From JBBRDU01 sp038203615 (GTDB lineage Bacteria; Verrucomicrobiota; Verrucomicrobiia; Chthoniobacterales; UBA10450), in NCBI GenBank assembly GCA_038203615.1, contig JBBRDU010000008.1, positions 1 through 64,000 on the forward strand: 64,000 nt of DNA, read 5' to 3'. The translations under genes and the position numbers were made by a program. The notes beneath the pieces are model-generated. The model saw nothing but the letters and a program-made list of their open reading frames with translations. It ran no database searches and was not told where the DNA came from. Positions 14,730-23,184 of this stretch are shown one piece after another. How positions within the stretch are numbered: the stretch's first letter is position 1; each line of letters opens with the position of its first letter.

Positions 14730-17700
14730 TTACTTTGCCACCTTCAGTTTGAACTTCTGCGTCGCGTTGGGCGGCGTGCCGTTATCAGCCGTGATGGTTA
14801 AGGAAAAGCTTTTCTTCGCCGTCGGCGTCCCGGCAATGGTGGCGGTGCCGTCATGATTGTCGGTGAAAGTGACACCTCTGGGCAGTGTGCCCGTTTCGCT
14901 TAAGGCCGGCGTGGGCGTCCCCGTTGTTGTCACCGTGAAGGTCGCAGGCTGGTTGACGCGGAAGGTCGCGCTCTTCGCGCTCGTGATCTTGGGCGCGACC
15001 CGGGGATTCACCGTGATCGAAACGTTCTTCGCAGCGTTGGTGTAGTTCGCCGTGTCCGTCGGTGTGAAGGTGGTCGACAAGGTTTGGGCGTTGCCCACGT
15101 TAAGCACTGTTCCCGAAGGAGGCGTGAAGCTGAACGAGCCAGCCACTGGCGTGGTCGCGTTGAGTTGTGTTCCACTCAGTGCTGTCCCATAAACAATGTC
15201 CGCTGGATTGCTCCAGGTAATTACGGGCGTTGCTTTCAGAACGTTGATGGTCACGGTCTTCGCAGCGTTGTTGTAGTTCGTTGTGTCCGTCGGTGTGAAG
15301 GCGGTCGAGAGGTTCTGATTCGCGCCAGCATTCAGGACGGTAGCGGCAGGCGGCGAATAACTGAATGCGCCCGCCACAGAAGCGCTGGCATTAAGCTGGG
15401 TTCCGCTCAGCGCCGTCCCATAGGTGATGTCTGCCGGATTACTCCAGGTGATTGTCGGCGTCGCCTTGAGAACGTTGATGGAGACATTCTTCGAAGCGTT
15501 ATCGTAATTGGTTGTGTCGTTCGGAACAAAGCTCACCGATAACGTCTGGTTGTTCCCACCGTTAAGTACGGTCCCCGCAATAGGAGTGTAAGTGAATGAC
15601 CCCGCTACCGACGCGGTCGCATTCAGTTGGGTGCTATCCAGCGGGGTCCCATACGTAATATCTGCCGGATTACTCCACGTAATGGTCGGGGTTGCCTTAA
15701 CTATGGTTAGACTAAAAGTTTGCGTGGCAACGGGTGAAACGCCGTTACTCGCTGTGACGGTGATATTGCTGTAGGTGCCAGCCGCGGTAGGCGTCCCACT
15801 TATAGCTCCGCCGCTGCTTAGGGTAAGCCCATTAGGAAGGTTACCGCTAGTTATACTGAAAGTCGGCGCAGGGAAGCCACTGGCGGTGTAGTTGAACGTG
15901 TAAGCGGTGCCCACCTCACCAGGCGAAGGAGGGCCGTTTGTGAAGGCCGGCGCTTGGTTTACACTAAAGCCGGACGCTTGCGCGAATTGCGCCACCAGAG
16001 AAATGCCGTCTGCGTCCTGCGCCGCAGTGGTCACACGAATCCGATAAGTGCCCGGAGCCAGGCCGCTCGAGGGGGTGACCGTGAATGTCGCGTTACCCAC
16101 GCTTGCTGCCGGCGCCCCCGTCATTGCGACGCACGATGCGAAGTTATCGCCCGAGACCTGCAAGCTCCCGCTGCAGGCCGTGCCTGCCGTATTAGTTGTG
16201 ATTGAGCCAGGCGCTGCGGCCGCATTGAAGCTCACGCTGATCGTTGAGTTGGCGGCTGCTGTTCCCCCATCAGCGGGCGTGGTTGAACTCACCGCAAAAA
16301 CTGATTTCGTTGTGAAGCCGGTTCCTTGAGTGAACGCCGTGTCAAGGGCGAGTCCGCCGGAATCCTTGGCCCCGGTAGTGACACGAATTATATAGGTGCG
16401 GGAAGCATCTAACACTGCGGCCGGTTGGACAGTAAACGTGGCGTCGCCGTTGCTAGCTGTCGGAGCGCCCGTCATTTGGACACAGGTTGAGAAGTTATCG
16501 CTCGCCTTCGACACCTGAATCGAACCACTGCAGGTTGTATTTGAAGTATTGGTCGTAATAGTGGAAACGGTTGCCGCCCTGTTGAAAGTCACGCTGATCG
16601 GCGTATTACGTGCGAGGGCCGTTGCAGCATCTACCGGAGAAGCTGATGAAACCTGAAACGCGGGCTGTACGTTTATGGTAATAGTGGCCGTAACCGATTC
16701 ATTAGCCGCGTTTGTAACGGTCAACGTATAGGTGGTCGTGCTCGTGGGGCTAACTGTCTTAGCCGTCCCGCTCGTGACAGCGCCGACTCCGTTGTCGATC
16801 ACACCAGTCCCTCCTGAGTAGGTCGGGGTGAGAGTCGTGCTCGTTCCCGTCGTGATCGTCATCGTTGCCGCCGTGAAGCTTCCGATCATCGGCGGTGCCA
16901 CGACCGTGATGGTGACGGTGGACGAAGCCGAGTCATTCGCCGCGTTTGTAACGGTCAGTGTGTAGGTGGTCGTGCTCGTGGGGCTAACTGTCTTAGCTAC
17001 TCCACTGTCTACAGCGCCGACTCCATTGTTGATTACACCAGTCCCTCCCGAAAACGTCGGGGTCAGGGTTGTGCTCGTTCCCGTCGTGATCGTCGACTTT
17101 GCCGCCGTCAAGCTGGCACCCACAGGAGCTACGACCGTAATGGTGACCGTGGCCGTACTCGAGTCATTAGCCGCGTTTGTAACGGTCAAAGTATAGGTGG
17201 TCGTGCTCGTGGGACTGACTGTCGTAGCCACGCCACTCGTCACGGCGCCGATTCCTTTGTCGATCACGCCAGTCCCTCCCGAGAACGTCGGGGTAATCGT
17301 TGTGCTCGTTCCTGAAGTGATAGTCGTCTTTGCCGCCGTGAAGCTTCCGATCATCGGCGGGGCCACGACCGTGATATTAACGCTGGCTGTCGTGGCGCCG
17401 CCCGAGTTACTCGCCGTCACGGTGTAGTCCGTGGCAGCGGACAGTGCCGTCGGCGTGCCGCTGATCACACCACTGCCCGTGCTGAAAGATAATCCCGTAG
17501 CCATGGCCGGAGAAATCGAGTAGCCGGTCACCGCGCCACCGCTGCTCGACGGGGTATTATCCGTGATCGCCTGGCCGTTGGTGTAAGTCACCGGGTTCGC
17601 AGAGTAGATAAGGGCGGACGGCGGAGGCACGCATTTGCCCGCGTTACCCGCGTCGGCAATTGCCGCGACTTCTGAAGCAGTTAAGGCACGATTAAAGATT

Positions 17701-19880
17701 TCTACTTCGTCGAGCAATCCATTGAGCGACGGAACCGCCTCAGCCTTTCCGAGAGTTAGGGGCTGACTGGCATCTGGAACGGGATCGCCAGCCGTTTGAT
17801 CGCTGCCATTCTGAACGCCGTCCACAAAAAACCGCCAGGTGCTTCCACTGCGAGTGAGGGCTACGTGATACCAGCGACCAACTGTCGGAATGAAGGCCGC
17901 GTCGCTGGTCACGTAAGTGGGGCCACCGACAGGGGTATTCCGATGGAATTCCAGCCCTCCGTTGTGAAGCCAAAAAACCCATTTGTTTTTAAAGCCGGGC
18001 CCGTCGGTATGCGCTACAAACACGTCCGTCCCAGAAATGGACGTAAAGTTCACCCAGGTATCAATCGTGAAATCGCCCGCGAAGTCCCAAGCGGGATTGT
18101 CGTTCACTTGATCAACGGCGTTCGCGCCATCAAAACTGAACGCTTGTCCCACTTTGCCAGCCGCATAGGTCGCCCCATTCTGTAACGTGCCGTGATTACT
18201 ACCCTGAATGTCATTCGCGTGACCATCGCCAGTCCACCATGCCACCATGTCCGGTGGGGGCGGCGTGCACGATCGGCACTTGCCCTGCAAGCTTGCGTTA
18301 TAGATGGCTTGGATATCGCCCTGCGAAAGCGCGGTGGAGAAAACTTCTACTTCGTCAACCTTGGCATTGATATACAGAGCATTAGCCGGAAAATCCCCGT
18401 TCCTTCCGCCAATGAAGAAGGGAACGCCTTCGTCTCTTATGTTGCCGCTAAAAGCCAGCCGCGCCAGCTCTACACCATTGGCATAGACAATCTCATTGGC
18501 CCCGTCGTAGGTCATCGCGATGTGGGTCCACTGGCCGGCCGGAGGCACAAAGCCCGTGTAGAGAAAGTGCTCAGCGCCGTCAGACGTTCTGATGCAGCCT
18601 GTCAATCCGCCCAGCAGGAATAAGGCATAGTCGTTTTGGCCGGAGTTCGCTTTGCCAAGATAAACACCGTTCTTAGTGCTGTCGTTCGGGTTCACCCAGG
18701 CATCGAGAGTGATTTGATTGCCCGCTATATTAAGAACGCCTGTAGTTCCAATAGTCTCAAAGCTCGTGCCATTAAAGTTGAAGGTCTGCCCAACTAGACC
18801 TGGTGCGAAGGTCACGGTGCCCGAGGGCGAGCCATCGTTGTGGTTCTGAATGTCATGCGCATTGCCATCACCCGGCCACCAGCCGACCAGACCCGCCGGT
18901 GGCGGCGTGCAAACTGGCGTAGCTAGCTCGACCGCGCCGATATCGCTGAAGTCGCCGCCCGCGGGCGGCACGATCCGGTCGTCATAACGGGCCGGCCGCG
19001 CGCTTCCGAGTTGATCAGTCGTTAGGCTAAAGGCTTTACCTTTGTCGATTGCTGGGCTGCTTGGCTGGGGAGCGTGGCTGCGGGTTGGACCGCCGTTGGC
19101 TGCGAGCGGCTGAAGCATCGGGTCGCCACCTACTATATTGTAACCCAGATCAGTATAAGGGCCGTTGATATCTGCCAACGCATTATTGCACGCCGCATTT
19201 CCCGCCAGAACGCTATTGCCAATTGTTACTGTACCGCCAACATCGATCGCTCCCCCTTCTCCTGGGTAGTAACACTGGATTCCATTTCCAGGATCGCCAT
19301 TCGCGTAATTATTCGTCACCGTTACGCTACGCAGATTGAGGATCCCGCTGCCGTTATAAAAGCCGGCGCCGTGCGTTCCAGTATTCCCTGAAATGGTACT
19401 GTTATCCACATTCAGGGTGGCGCCGTTGGTGACCCGCATCGCGCCACCACTGCCGTAGACGTGATTGCCTGTGAAAAGCATGTTGCGCACAGTCACTACG
19501 CTCGTCCCATTCGTTGCTTCCAGCGCACCACCCTCGCCGGAGGTGACCGTGAAGTTAGCTAACTCAACTGTCCCGGCTGTTACGAGAAAGAGGTTAGTGG
19601 TTCCACCGCCGCTAATTGTAACAGGATCTGTCGCCGATCCGATAATAGTAAGATCGTGGTCGATAAGGAGCTGGCTGGTCAGTGTGATCGTGTGGGGCCC
19701 GGCACCGAGATCGAACGTGATCGTGTCGCCGGGGTTCGTGGCGATTAATGCCTGGCGCAGTGAGCCGACGCCGCTGTCGTTTGTGTTTTCGACGGTGATC
19801 GTGGCGGCGTGGGCCGTGGATAGCAAAAGGCTGGCGCTCGAGATGCCAATCGCAATTACCGACAGAAGAAGTTTCTTCAT
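14730..19880 (-). CDS. Giant secreted multi-domain repeat protein (1716 aa)
   Basis: A signal peptide (1-~27, MKKLLLSVIAIGISSASLLL) leads into a parallel beta-helix/choice-of-anchor-Q region (~28-320, with right-handed repeats and SPAIDKGK). Two LamG/concanavalin-like domains follow (~325-540 and ~545-760, both opening with VGWWPGDG/VAWWTGDG). Then come a putative-Ig (He_PIG-like) domain and three ~77-residue repeats with GTSTTLTPTFSGGTGVI. Two Ig-like domains follow, another He_PIG, three ~76-residue MBG-like repeats (ITWSNPADITYGT) and a last Ig domain ending KFKLKVAK. This is an adhesin or glycan-binding surface protein by architecture. No catalytic motif, PEP-CTERM, autotransporter barrel or LPXTG is visible, so export beyond the periplasm is unexplained. 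The ATG at 19880 is preferred over a GTG at 19892. A consensus promoter lies at 20134-20162. Confidence 0.9.
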   Translation of the reverse strand: MKKLLLSVIAIGISSASLLLSTAHAATITVENTNDSGVGSLRQALIATNPGDTITFDLGAGPHTITLTSQLLIDHDLTIIGSATDPVTISGGGTTNLFLVTAGTVELANFTVTSGEGGALEATNGTSVVTVRNMLFTGNHVYGSGGAMRVTNGATLNVDNSTISGNTGTHGAGFYNGSGILNLRSVTVTNNYANGDPGNGIQCYYPGEGGAIDVGGTVTIGNSVLAGNAACNNALADINGPYTDLGYNIVGGDPMLQPLAANGGPTRSHAPQPSSPAIDKGKAFSLTTDQLGSARPARYDDRIVPPAGGDFSDIGAVELATPVCTPPPAGLVGWWPGDGNAHDIQNHNDGSPSGTVTFAPGLVGQTFNFNGTSFETIGTTGVLNIAGNQITLDAWVNPNDSTKNGVYLGKANSGQNDYALFLLGGLTGCIRTSDGAEHFLYTGFVPPAGQWTHIAMTYDGANEIVYANGVELARLAFSGNIRDEGVPFFIGGRNGDFPANALYINAKVDEVEVFSTALSQGDIQAIYNASLQGKCRSCTPPPPDMVAWWTGDGHANDIQGSNHGTLQNGATYAAGKVGQAFSFDGANAVDQVNDNPAWDFAGDFTIDTWVNFTSISGTDVFVAHTDGPGFKNKWVFWLHNGGLEFHRNTPVGGPTYVTSDAAFIPTVGRWYHVALTRSGSTWRFFVDGVQNGSDQTAGDPVPDASQPLTLGKAEAVPSLNGLLDEVEIFNRALTASEVAAIADAGNAGKCVPPPSALIYSANPVTYTNGQAITDNTPSSSGGAVTGYSISPAMATGLSFSTGSGVISGTPTALSAATDYTVTASNSGGATTASVNITVVAPPMIGSFTAAKTTITSGTSTTITPTFSGGTGVIDKGIGAVTSGVATTVSPTSTTTYTLTVTNAANDSSTATVTITVVAPVGASLTAAKSTITTGTSTTLTPTFSGGTGVINNGVGAVDSGVAKTVSPTSTTTYTLTVTNAANDSASSTVTITVVAPPMIGSFTAATMTITTGTSTTLTPTYSGGTGVIDNGVGAVTSGTAKTVSPTSTTTYTLTVTNAANESVTATITINVQPAFQVSSASPVDAATALARNTPISVTFNRAATVSTITTNTSNTTCSGSIQVSKASDNFSTCVQMTGAPTASNGDATFTVQPAAVLDASRTYIIRVTTGAKDSGGLALDTAFTQGTGFTTKSVFAVSSTTPADGGTAAANSTISVSFNAAAAPGSITTNTAGTACSGSLQVSGDNFASCVAMTGAPAASVGNATFTVTPSSGLAPGTYRIRVTTAAQDADGISLVAQFAQASGFSVNQAPAFTNGPPSPGEVGTAYTFNYTASGFPAPTFSITSGNLPNGLTLSSGGAISGTPTAAGTYSNITVTASNGVSPVATQTFSLTIVKATPTITWSNPADITYGTPLDSTQLNATASVAGSFTYTPIAGTVLNGGNNQTLSVSFVPNDTTNYDNASKNVSINVLKATPTITWSNPADITYGTALSGTQLNASASVAGAFSYSPPAATVLNAGANQNLSTAFTPTDTTNYNNAAKTVTINVLKATPVITWSNPADIVYGTALSGTQLNATTPVAGSFSFTPPSGTVLNVGNAQTLSTTFTPTDTANYTNAAKNVSITVNPRVAPKITSAKSATFRVNQPATFTVTTTGTPTPALSETGTLPRGVTFTDNHDGTATIAGTPTAKKSFSLTITADNGTPPNATQKFKLKVAK
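15000..15700 (-). repeat. Three tandem ~230-bp repeats encoding MBG-like domains
   Basis: Within the giant gene, the segment coding ITWSNPADI(T/V)YGT occurs near 15187, 15418 and 15647, a spacing of about 230 bp or 76-77 codons. The units are still similar at the DNA level, so unequal recombination could change the number of domains. Confidence 0.85.
16680..17380 (-). repeat. Three tandem ~231-bp repeats encoding GTSTT(L/I)TP Ig-like units
   Basis: The block reading GTATAGGTGGTCGTGCTCGT on the plus strand recurs near 16722, 16960 and 17190, each followed by a near-identical copy of the same ~77-codon unit. DNA identity is high, implying recent duplication or homogenisation. Confidence 0.85.
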
Positions 19881-20290
19881 CGTTGATCGCACCTCGGAAA
19901 ACGCTCAAGGCTATTGGCCGGCGGGCTCGATTTCATTCGCATCTCCTTATTGGCGGCGGCGGTTCGTCTACTGCGCCAGTTCCGCTTGGAACCTGAACCA
20001 ACCTCGCCCTCGGCATCAAATGTCGCGGCTCACGAAGCTGACCCGGCCTCCCTTCAAAACTGAGATCGCGGAAAGCGGCCTTCCGGCCCCGAATGCTTTC
20101 GGGGTTGAAACGTCGGGTTACGGAATCGGATCGGTTATAGCGAATCGCCGTTAGGCTGTCAAGATGAATACGCCCTCACCGTAAGATCCCGACAAGGGAG
20201 TTGGTTGCGCAATTTATTCGCGCATAAGTCGCTGATCCACCGATTCTTCCCTCGAAAAACCCGGAGGCCCTTGGCGTGCGTCCCTGCCTG
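19881..20290. other. 410-base intergenic region with promoter of the giant gene
   Basis: Apart from a strong sigma70-type promoter on the minus strand at 20134-20162, no other gene or RNA was recognised. The predicted transcript would carry a 5' untranslated leader of about 245 bases before the ATG at 19880. A GAGG Shine-Dalgarno lies 11 bases upstream of that ATG. The side next to 20291 is the downstream flank of the truncated DUF2059 copy. Confidence 0.55.
20134..20162 (-). promoter_or_regulatory. Consensus sigma70 promoter for the giant repeat-protein gene
   Basis: On the minus strand: -35 TTGACA (20162-20157, perfect), a 17-base spacer, and -10 TATAAC (20139-20134, five of six). The spacer begins with GCCTAACG, the complement of the octamer CGTTAGGC that recurs through the window. 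The start point would be near 20127. This is one of the best promoters in the window. Confidence 0.75.
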
Positions 20291-20476
20291 TCAGACTAAT
20301 CCCTGCTCCATCCCCTTGCCCATTCCCTCATCCATCTGTTTGAGGGTTTGGTTGAGCAGGGTCTCCAATTGCATGGCTCGCATCAATTCATGGATGGAAG
20401 ACTCCGACGGAGGGGTCGCGGCCTGGATCATTGAAGCGAAGGCCACAGTCAGGAAAAGAGTAGTTAGATATCGCAT
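20291..20476 (-). pseudogene. Truncated DUF2059 paralogue (61 codons)
   Basis: The frame from the ATG at 20476 encodes MRYLTTLFLTVAFASMIQAA, then ESSIHELMRAMQLETLLNQT and MDEGMGKGMEQGLV before TGA. It matches the first ~60 residues of the complete protein at 14133-14642 almost residue for residue, then stops where the other continues QKSIQG. The DUF2059 domain itself is missing, so it is a remnant; a short exported peptide is possible. Confidence 0.8.
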
Positions 20477-20510
20477 AAGGGTTGCGACGCTACAGCCAGG
20501 TTCGGCGGTA
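20297..20510. repeat. Long diverged direct repeat, copy 2 (truncated DUF2059)
   Basis: Partner of 14470-14690. Similarity covers the signal-peptide and first helical coding region and continues ~30 bases upstream of the start codon (ATATCGCATAAGGGTTGCGAC against ATATCGCATAAAGGCTGCGAC, quoted in part). The similarity ends abruptly at the last codons before the premature stop. Confidence 0.75.
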
Positions 20511-20562
20511 AATTGGAAAGGAGCTCCCGTTCGGGAAATCGGGGGCGGACCGAGGAGGCTCT

Positions 20563-21507
20563 CTACGATTCCAGCAAGGCCAGGGCACAGGGGCGCTTGG
20601 TTGATTCCGAGCGACCCCAGATTCCGTTCCGCTTCGTTCCGGCCAGGAACTGAGCCCAGGCCCAGGCGCGCACGATGATTTCCACGCCAATCGCCAGTAG
20701 CAGAATGGGGATCCGAACCTGCTGCGTTCGCCAAACCACGGCGATGGCTCGCAATCGCTCCGCCAGACTTTGCGTCTTCATCGAGTGTCCGCGTTTGCGT
20801 CTCAACCGCAAATAACCAAGCGTCACCACGGCTCTCTGGGTGATATAGTCGGCCAGGCGCAACGGAGCGGGACTGAGGATCTGTGCCTGCGGCAGATAAC
20901 GGACGGCAAACCCTTTACGGAGAAGCGACACCTCCAGTTCCGCCTCATCAACGAACGAGGTCTCATCGATCGCATTCACCACATTTCTGAAAGTCGTGAC
21001 CTCGGTGGACTTGGGAAACCTCGTAGCAATGACGTGGTGCAACGACCACATCAGACATGTAATTTCAAAAGCCAAATTCCCTTCTATTCCAAACGGAACG
21101 GAACGACCGGCCGCCACCCCCACGGACGGATCCTTGAATTCACGGACGAGCAAAGCAATGCACTCATCCCTGGGAAGAACATCACCAGAAATCATGACGA
21201 TGATTTCGATGTCGCGCAATTCTGCGAGACATTGGTTGATGGCGGCCGGCTTCCCGCCTCGCCGCTCGTTGACGATCAGCTTCACCGGCGTGGATGTGCT
21301 CTTGGCGAATTCCGTCACGATCTCGTTCGTGCCATCTTTCGACTCGTCACTCACGATGACAAACCGGCTGGCCGCACGGCCATCGACCCTGGTGCGATCC
21401 AGGACCGGGAGAAGTGCGGGCAGGTTCTGCGCTTCGTTAAAACAGGGGACCGCGAAGGCAAACGTGAGCGGGCGCGGAACGACGCCGTAGCCGCCGGGCG
21501 GATTCAT
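20563..21507 (-). CDS. Family 2 glycosyltransferase with C-terminal membrane helix
   Basis: 314 residues. The GT-A fold starts at ~15 (FAFAVPCFNEAQNLPALLPV), with SDESKDGTNEIV, the RRGGKPAAINQCL nucleotide-sugar segment and MISGDVLPRDE in the place of the usual DxD. An acceptor-side motif, SFVDEAELEVSLLRKGF, follows. A hydrophobic helix lies at ~262-285 (IPILLLAIGVEIIVRAWAW), so it is probably anchored in the inner membrane. It probably makes an extracellular or surface polysaccharide. It is 31 bases downstream of gdhA on the same strand, possibly co-transcribed, though no functional link is evident. Confidence 0.85.
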   Translation of the reverse strand: MNPPGGYGVVPRPLTFAFAVPCFNEAQNLPALLPVLDRTRVDGRAASRFVIVSDESKDGTNEIVTEFAKSTSTPVKLIVNERRGGKPAAINQCLAELRDIEIIVMISGDVLPRDECIALLVREFKDPSVGVAAGRSVPFGIEGNLAFEITCLMWSLHHVIATRFPKSTEVTTFRNVVNAIDETSFVDEAELEVSLLRKGFAVRYLPQAQILSPAPLRLADYITQRAVVTLGYLRLRRKRGHSMKTQSLAERLRAIAVVWRTQQVRIPILLLAIGVEIIVRAWAWAQFLAGTKRNGIWGRSESTKRPCALALLES

Positions 21508-21538
21508 CTCACTCCCATTCCGGGCCAGCGCGATCCAA

Positions 21539-22909
21539 TCATACCAGCCCTTGATCCATCATGGCATTCGCGACCTTCAGGAAGCCCGCGATATTGGCGC
21601 CGTTCACGTAGTTGCCGGGCGTGCCGTATTTCTCGGCCGTGCGATGGCAGACTTCGTGGATGGTCTTCATGATGTTGTAGAGGCGATTGTCCACTTCCTC
21701 GCGCGTCCAGGAAATGCGCATGCTGTTTTGCGCCATCTCCAGACCGGACGTGGCCACTCCGCCGGCGTTCGCCGCCTTCCCCGGGCCAAAGAGGATCTTC
21801 GCTTCCAGGAAATGATTGATCCCTTCAATGGTCGTCGGCATGTTGGCCCCTTCCGATACGACATACACGCCATTCCTGATCAGGTTGGCTGCGTCTTTGC
21901 CGTTGATCTCGTTCTGGGTCGCACTGGGAAAGGCGCATTGAGCTTTGTGATTCCAAATTGGATTATGATCGGACATTTCGTCCAACGGCGTATAGATCGC
22001 GCCTTTGAACTTGTCCGCATATTCCGAAATACGGCCGCGCCGCGCGTTCTTCAGGTCCATGACGAAGGCGAGCTTCTCCCGCGTGATCCCGGGCTCGTCA
22101 TATATATAACCGGACGAATCCGACAGGGTGACGGGACGCGCTCCCAGCGAAATTAATTTCTCGACCGTGTATTGCGCCACGTTGCCGCTGCCCGAAACCA
22201 GGCAGACTTTGTCTTTCAACTCTTCCTTGCGCATCTTCAGCATCTCCGCCGCAAAATAAACCGCGCCGTAACCGGTCGCTTCCGGACGGATGACCGAGCC
22301 ACCCCAGGTCAAACCCTTACCGGTCATGACCCCGGTAAACTCATTGCGGAGTCGCTTGTACATGCCGAATAAAAATCCAATCTCGCGCGCTCCCACGCCG
22401 ATGTCTCCCGCCGGAATATCCGTGTCGGGACCGATGTGCCGAAAAAGCTCAGACATGAACGCCTGGCAAAAGCGCATGACTTCGAAGTCGCTCTTGCCCC
22501 TTGGATCAAAGTCCGCCCCTCCCTTGCCGCCTCCCATGGGCAGCGTGGTGAGCGCATTCTTAAACACCTGCTCGAAGGCGAGAAATTTAAGAATGCCGAG
22601 GTTGACCGAGCGATGGAAGCGCAAGCCGCCCTTGTACGGCCCAATCGCGCTGTTCATCTGGATGCGAAATCCGCGATTCACATGAAATTCTCCCTGGTCA
22701 TCGCGCCACGGCACGCGAAACATGATGACCCGTTCCGGTTCGATGATGCGCTCGAGAATCTTGTTCTGGCGAAACTCCGGGTGACGATCGAGCACGAGGG
22801 TGAGCGATTCTACCACCTCATGAACGGCCTGATGAAATTCGGGTTCGGCGGGGTTCCTGGCCTTAACATCGGCCATCAATCCCGCGCCGTAATCTTTCGT
22901 GAGAGCCAT
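21539..22909 (-). CDS. gdhA: Glutamate dehydrogenase, family I (probably NADP-dependent)
   Basis: 456 residues, the usual length of hexameric bacterial GdhA. It interconverts 2-oxoglutarate plus ammonia and glutamate. Visible blocks are the substrate-binding PYKGGLRFH, the catalytic-lysine GGGKGGADFDPRGKSD and the nucleotide-binding VSGSGNVAQYTVEKL. The start is the ATG at 22909 (MALTKDYG); the upstream TTG-initiated frame is not family-like. The leader just before the ATG can fold as AGCCT-N7-AGGCT. Family size and sequence suggest NADP use, but cofactor specificity cannot be read with certainty. Confidence 0.96.
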   Translation of the reverse strand: MALTKDYGAGLMADVKARNPAEPEFHQAVHEVVESLTLVLDRHPEFRQNKILERIIEPERVIMFRVPWRDDQGEFHVNRGFRIQMNSAIGPYKGGLRFHRSVNLGILKFLAFEQVFKNALTTLPMGGGKGGADFDPRGKSDFEVMRFCQAFMSELFRHIGPDTDIPAGDIGVGAREIGFLFGMYKRLRNEFTGVMTGKGLTWGGSVIRPEATGYGAVYFAAEMLKMRKEELKDKVCLVSGSGNVAQYTVEKLISLGARPVTLSDSSGYIYDEPGITREKLAFVMDLKNARRGRISEYADKFKGAIYTPLDEMSDHNPIWNHKAQCAFPSATQNEINGKDAANLIRNGVYVVSEGANMPTTIEGINHFLEAKILFGPGKAANAGGVATSGLEMAQNSMRISWTREEVDNRLYNIMKTIHEVCHRTAEKYGTPGNYVNGANIAGFLKVANAMMDQGLV

Positions 22910-22988
22910 AAACTTCAGCCTATGTCCGAGGCTAAACAAAACAGAAGCACAATCTCAGGCGGCCCGTGATCATTCGCCCGAGCCAAAC

Positions 22989-23054
22989 CGTTAGAGAGGC
23001 GGTTGGGCCAACGGCCTGTCCTCTCAACAGGTGCCTGGCACAAGCACCTCTACA
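22989..23054. repeat. TGTAGA/TCTACA-ended interspersed element, copy 1 (diverged)
   Basis: This segment contains GGCGGTTGGGCCAACGGCCT (hairpin), then CAACAGGTGCCTGGCACAAG and CACCTCTACA. It aligns with the element at 59121-59184, which reads GCGGTTGTGACAACCGCCTT, CAGGTCCTTGGCACAAG and CCCATCTACA. It lies between gdhA and the groEL terminator. Confidence 0.6.
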
Positions 23055-23127
23055 ACACTGAATCAACCGTCCGCTCGTTGCGTCGGTCAGCTTCCTGGGA
23101 AGAAACGCCGCCCTGCACCGACCAAGC

Positions 23128-23160
23128 AAAACAGCCGGACCCTTTCGAGTCCGGCTGTTC
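23128..23160 (-). terminator. Intrinsic terminator of the groES-groEL transcript
   Basis: On the minus strand, AACAGCCGGAC and GTCCGGCTGTT form an 11-bp stem with a short TCGAAAGG loop, followed by TTTTGC. It lies 25 bases past the groEL stop codon. This is the clearest rho-independent terminator in the window. Confidence 0.85.
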
Positions 23161-23184
23161 GTTCATTGTTTCGAGTGAGTTGGC

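Noticed and set aside
16680..17380. Regularly spaced repeats that might suggest a CRISPR array
   Set aside because: The period is ~231 bp and the units are continuous coding sequence of Ig-like domains with no unique spacers. No cas gene is in the window.
20770..21672. A 300-codon open frame on the plus strand
   Set aside because: Antisense to the GT2 gene and into gdhA, both of which are unmistakable. Its sequence is rich in Arg and His without any motif.
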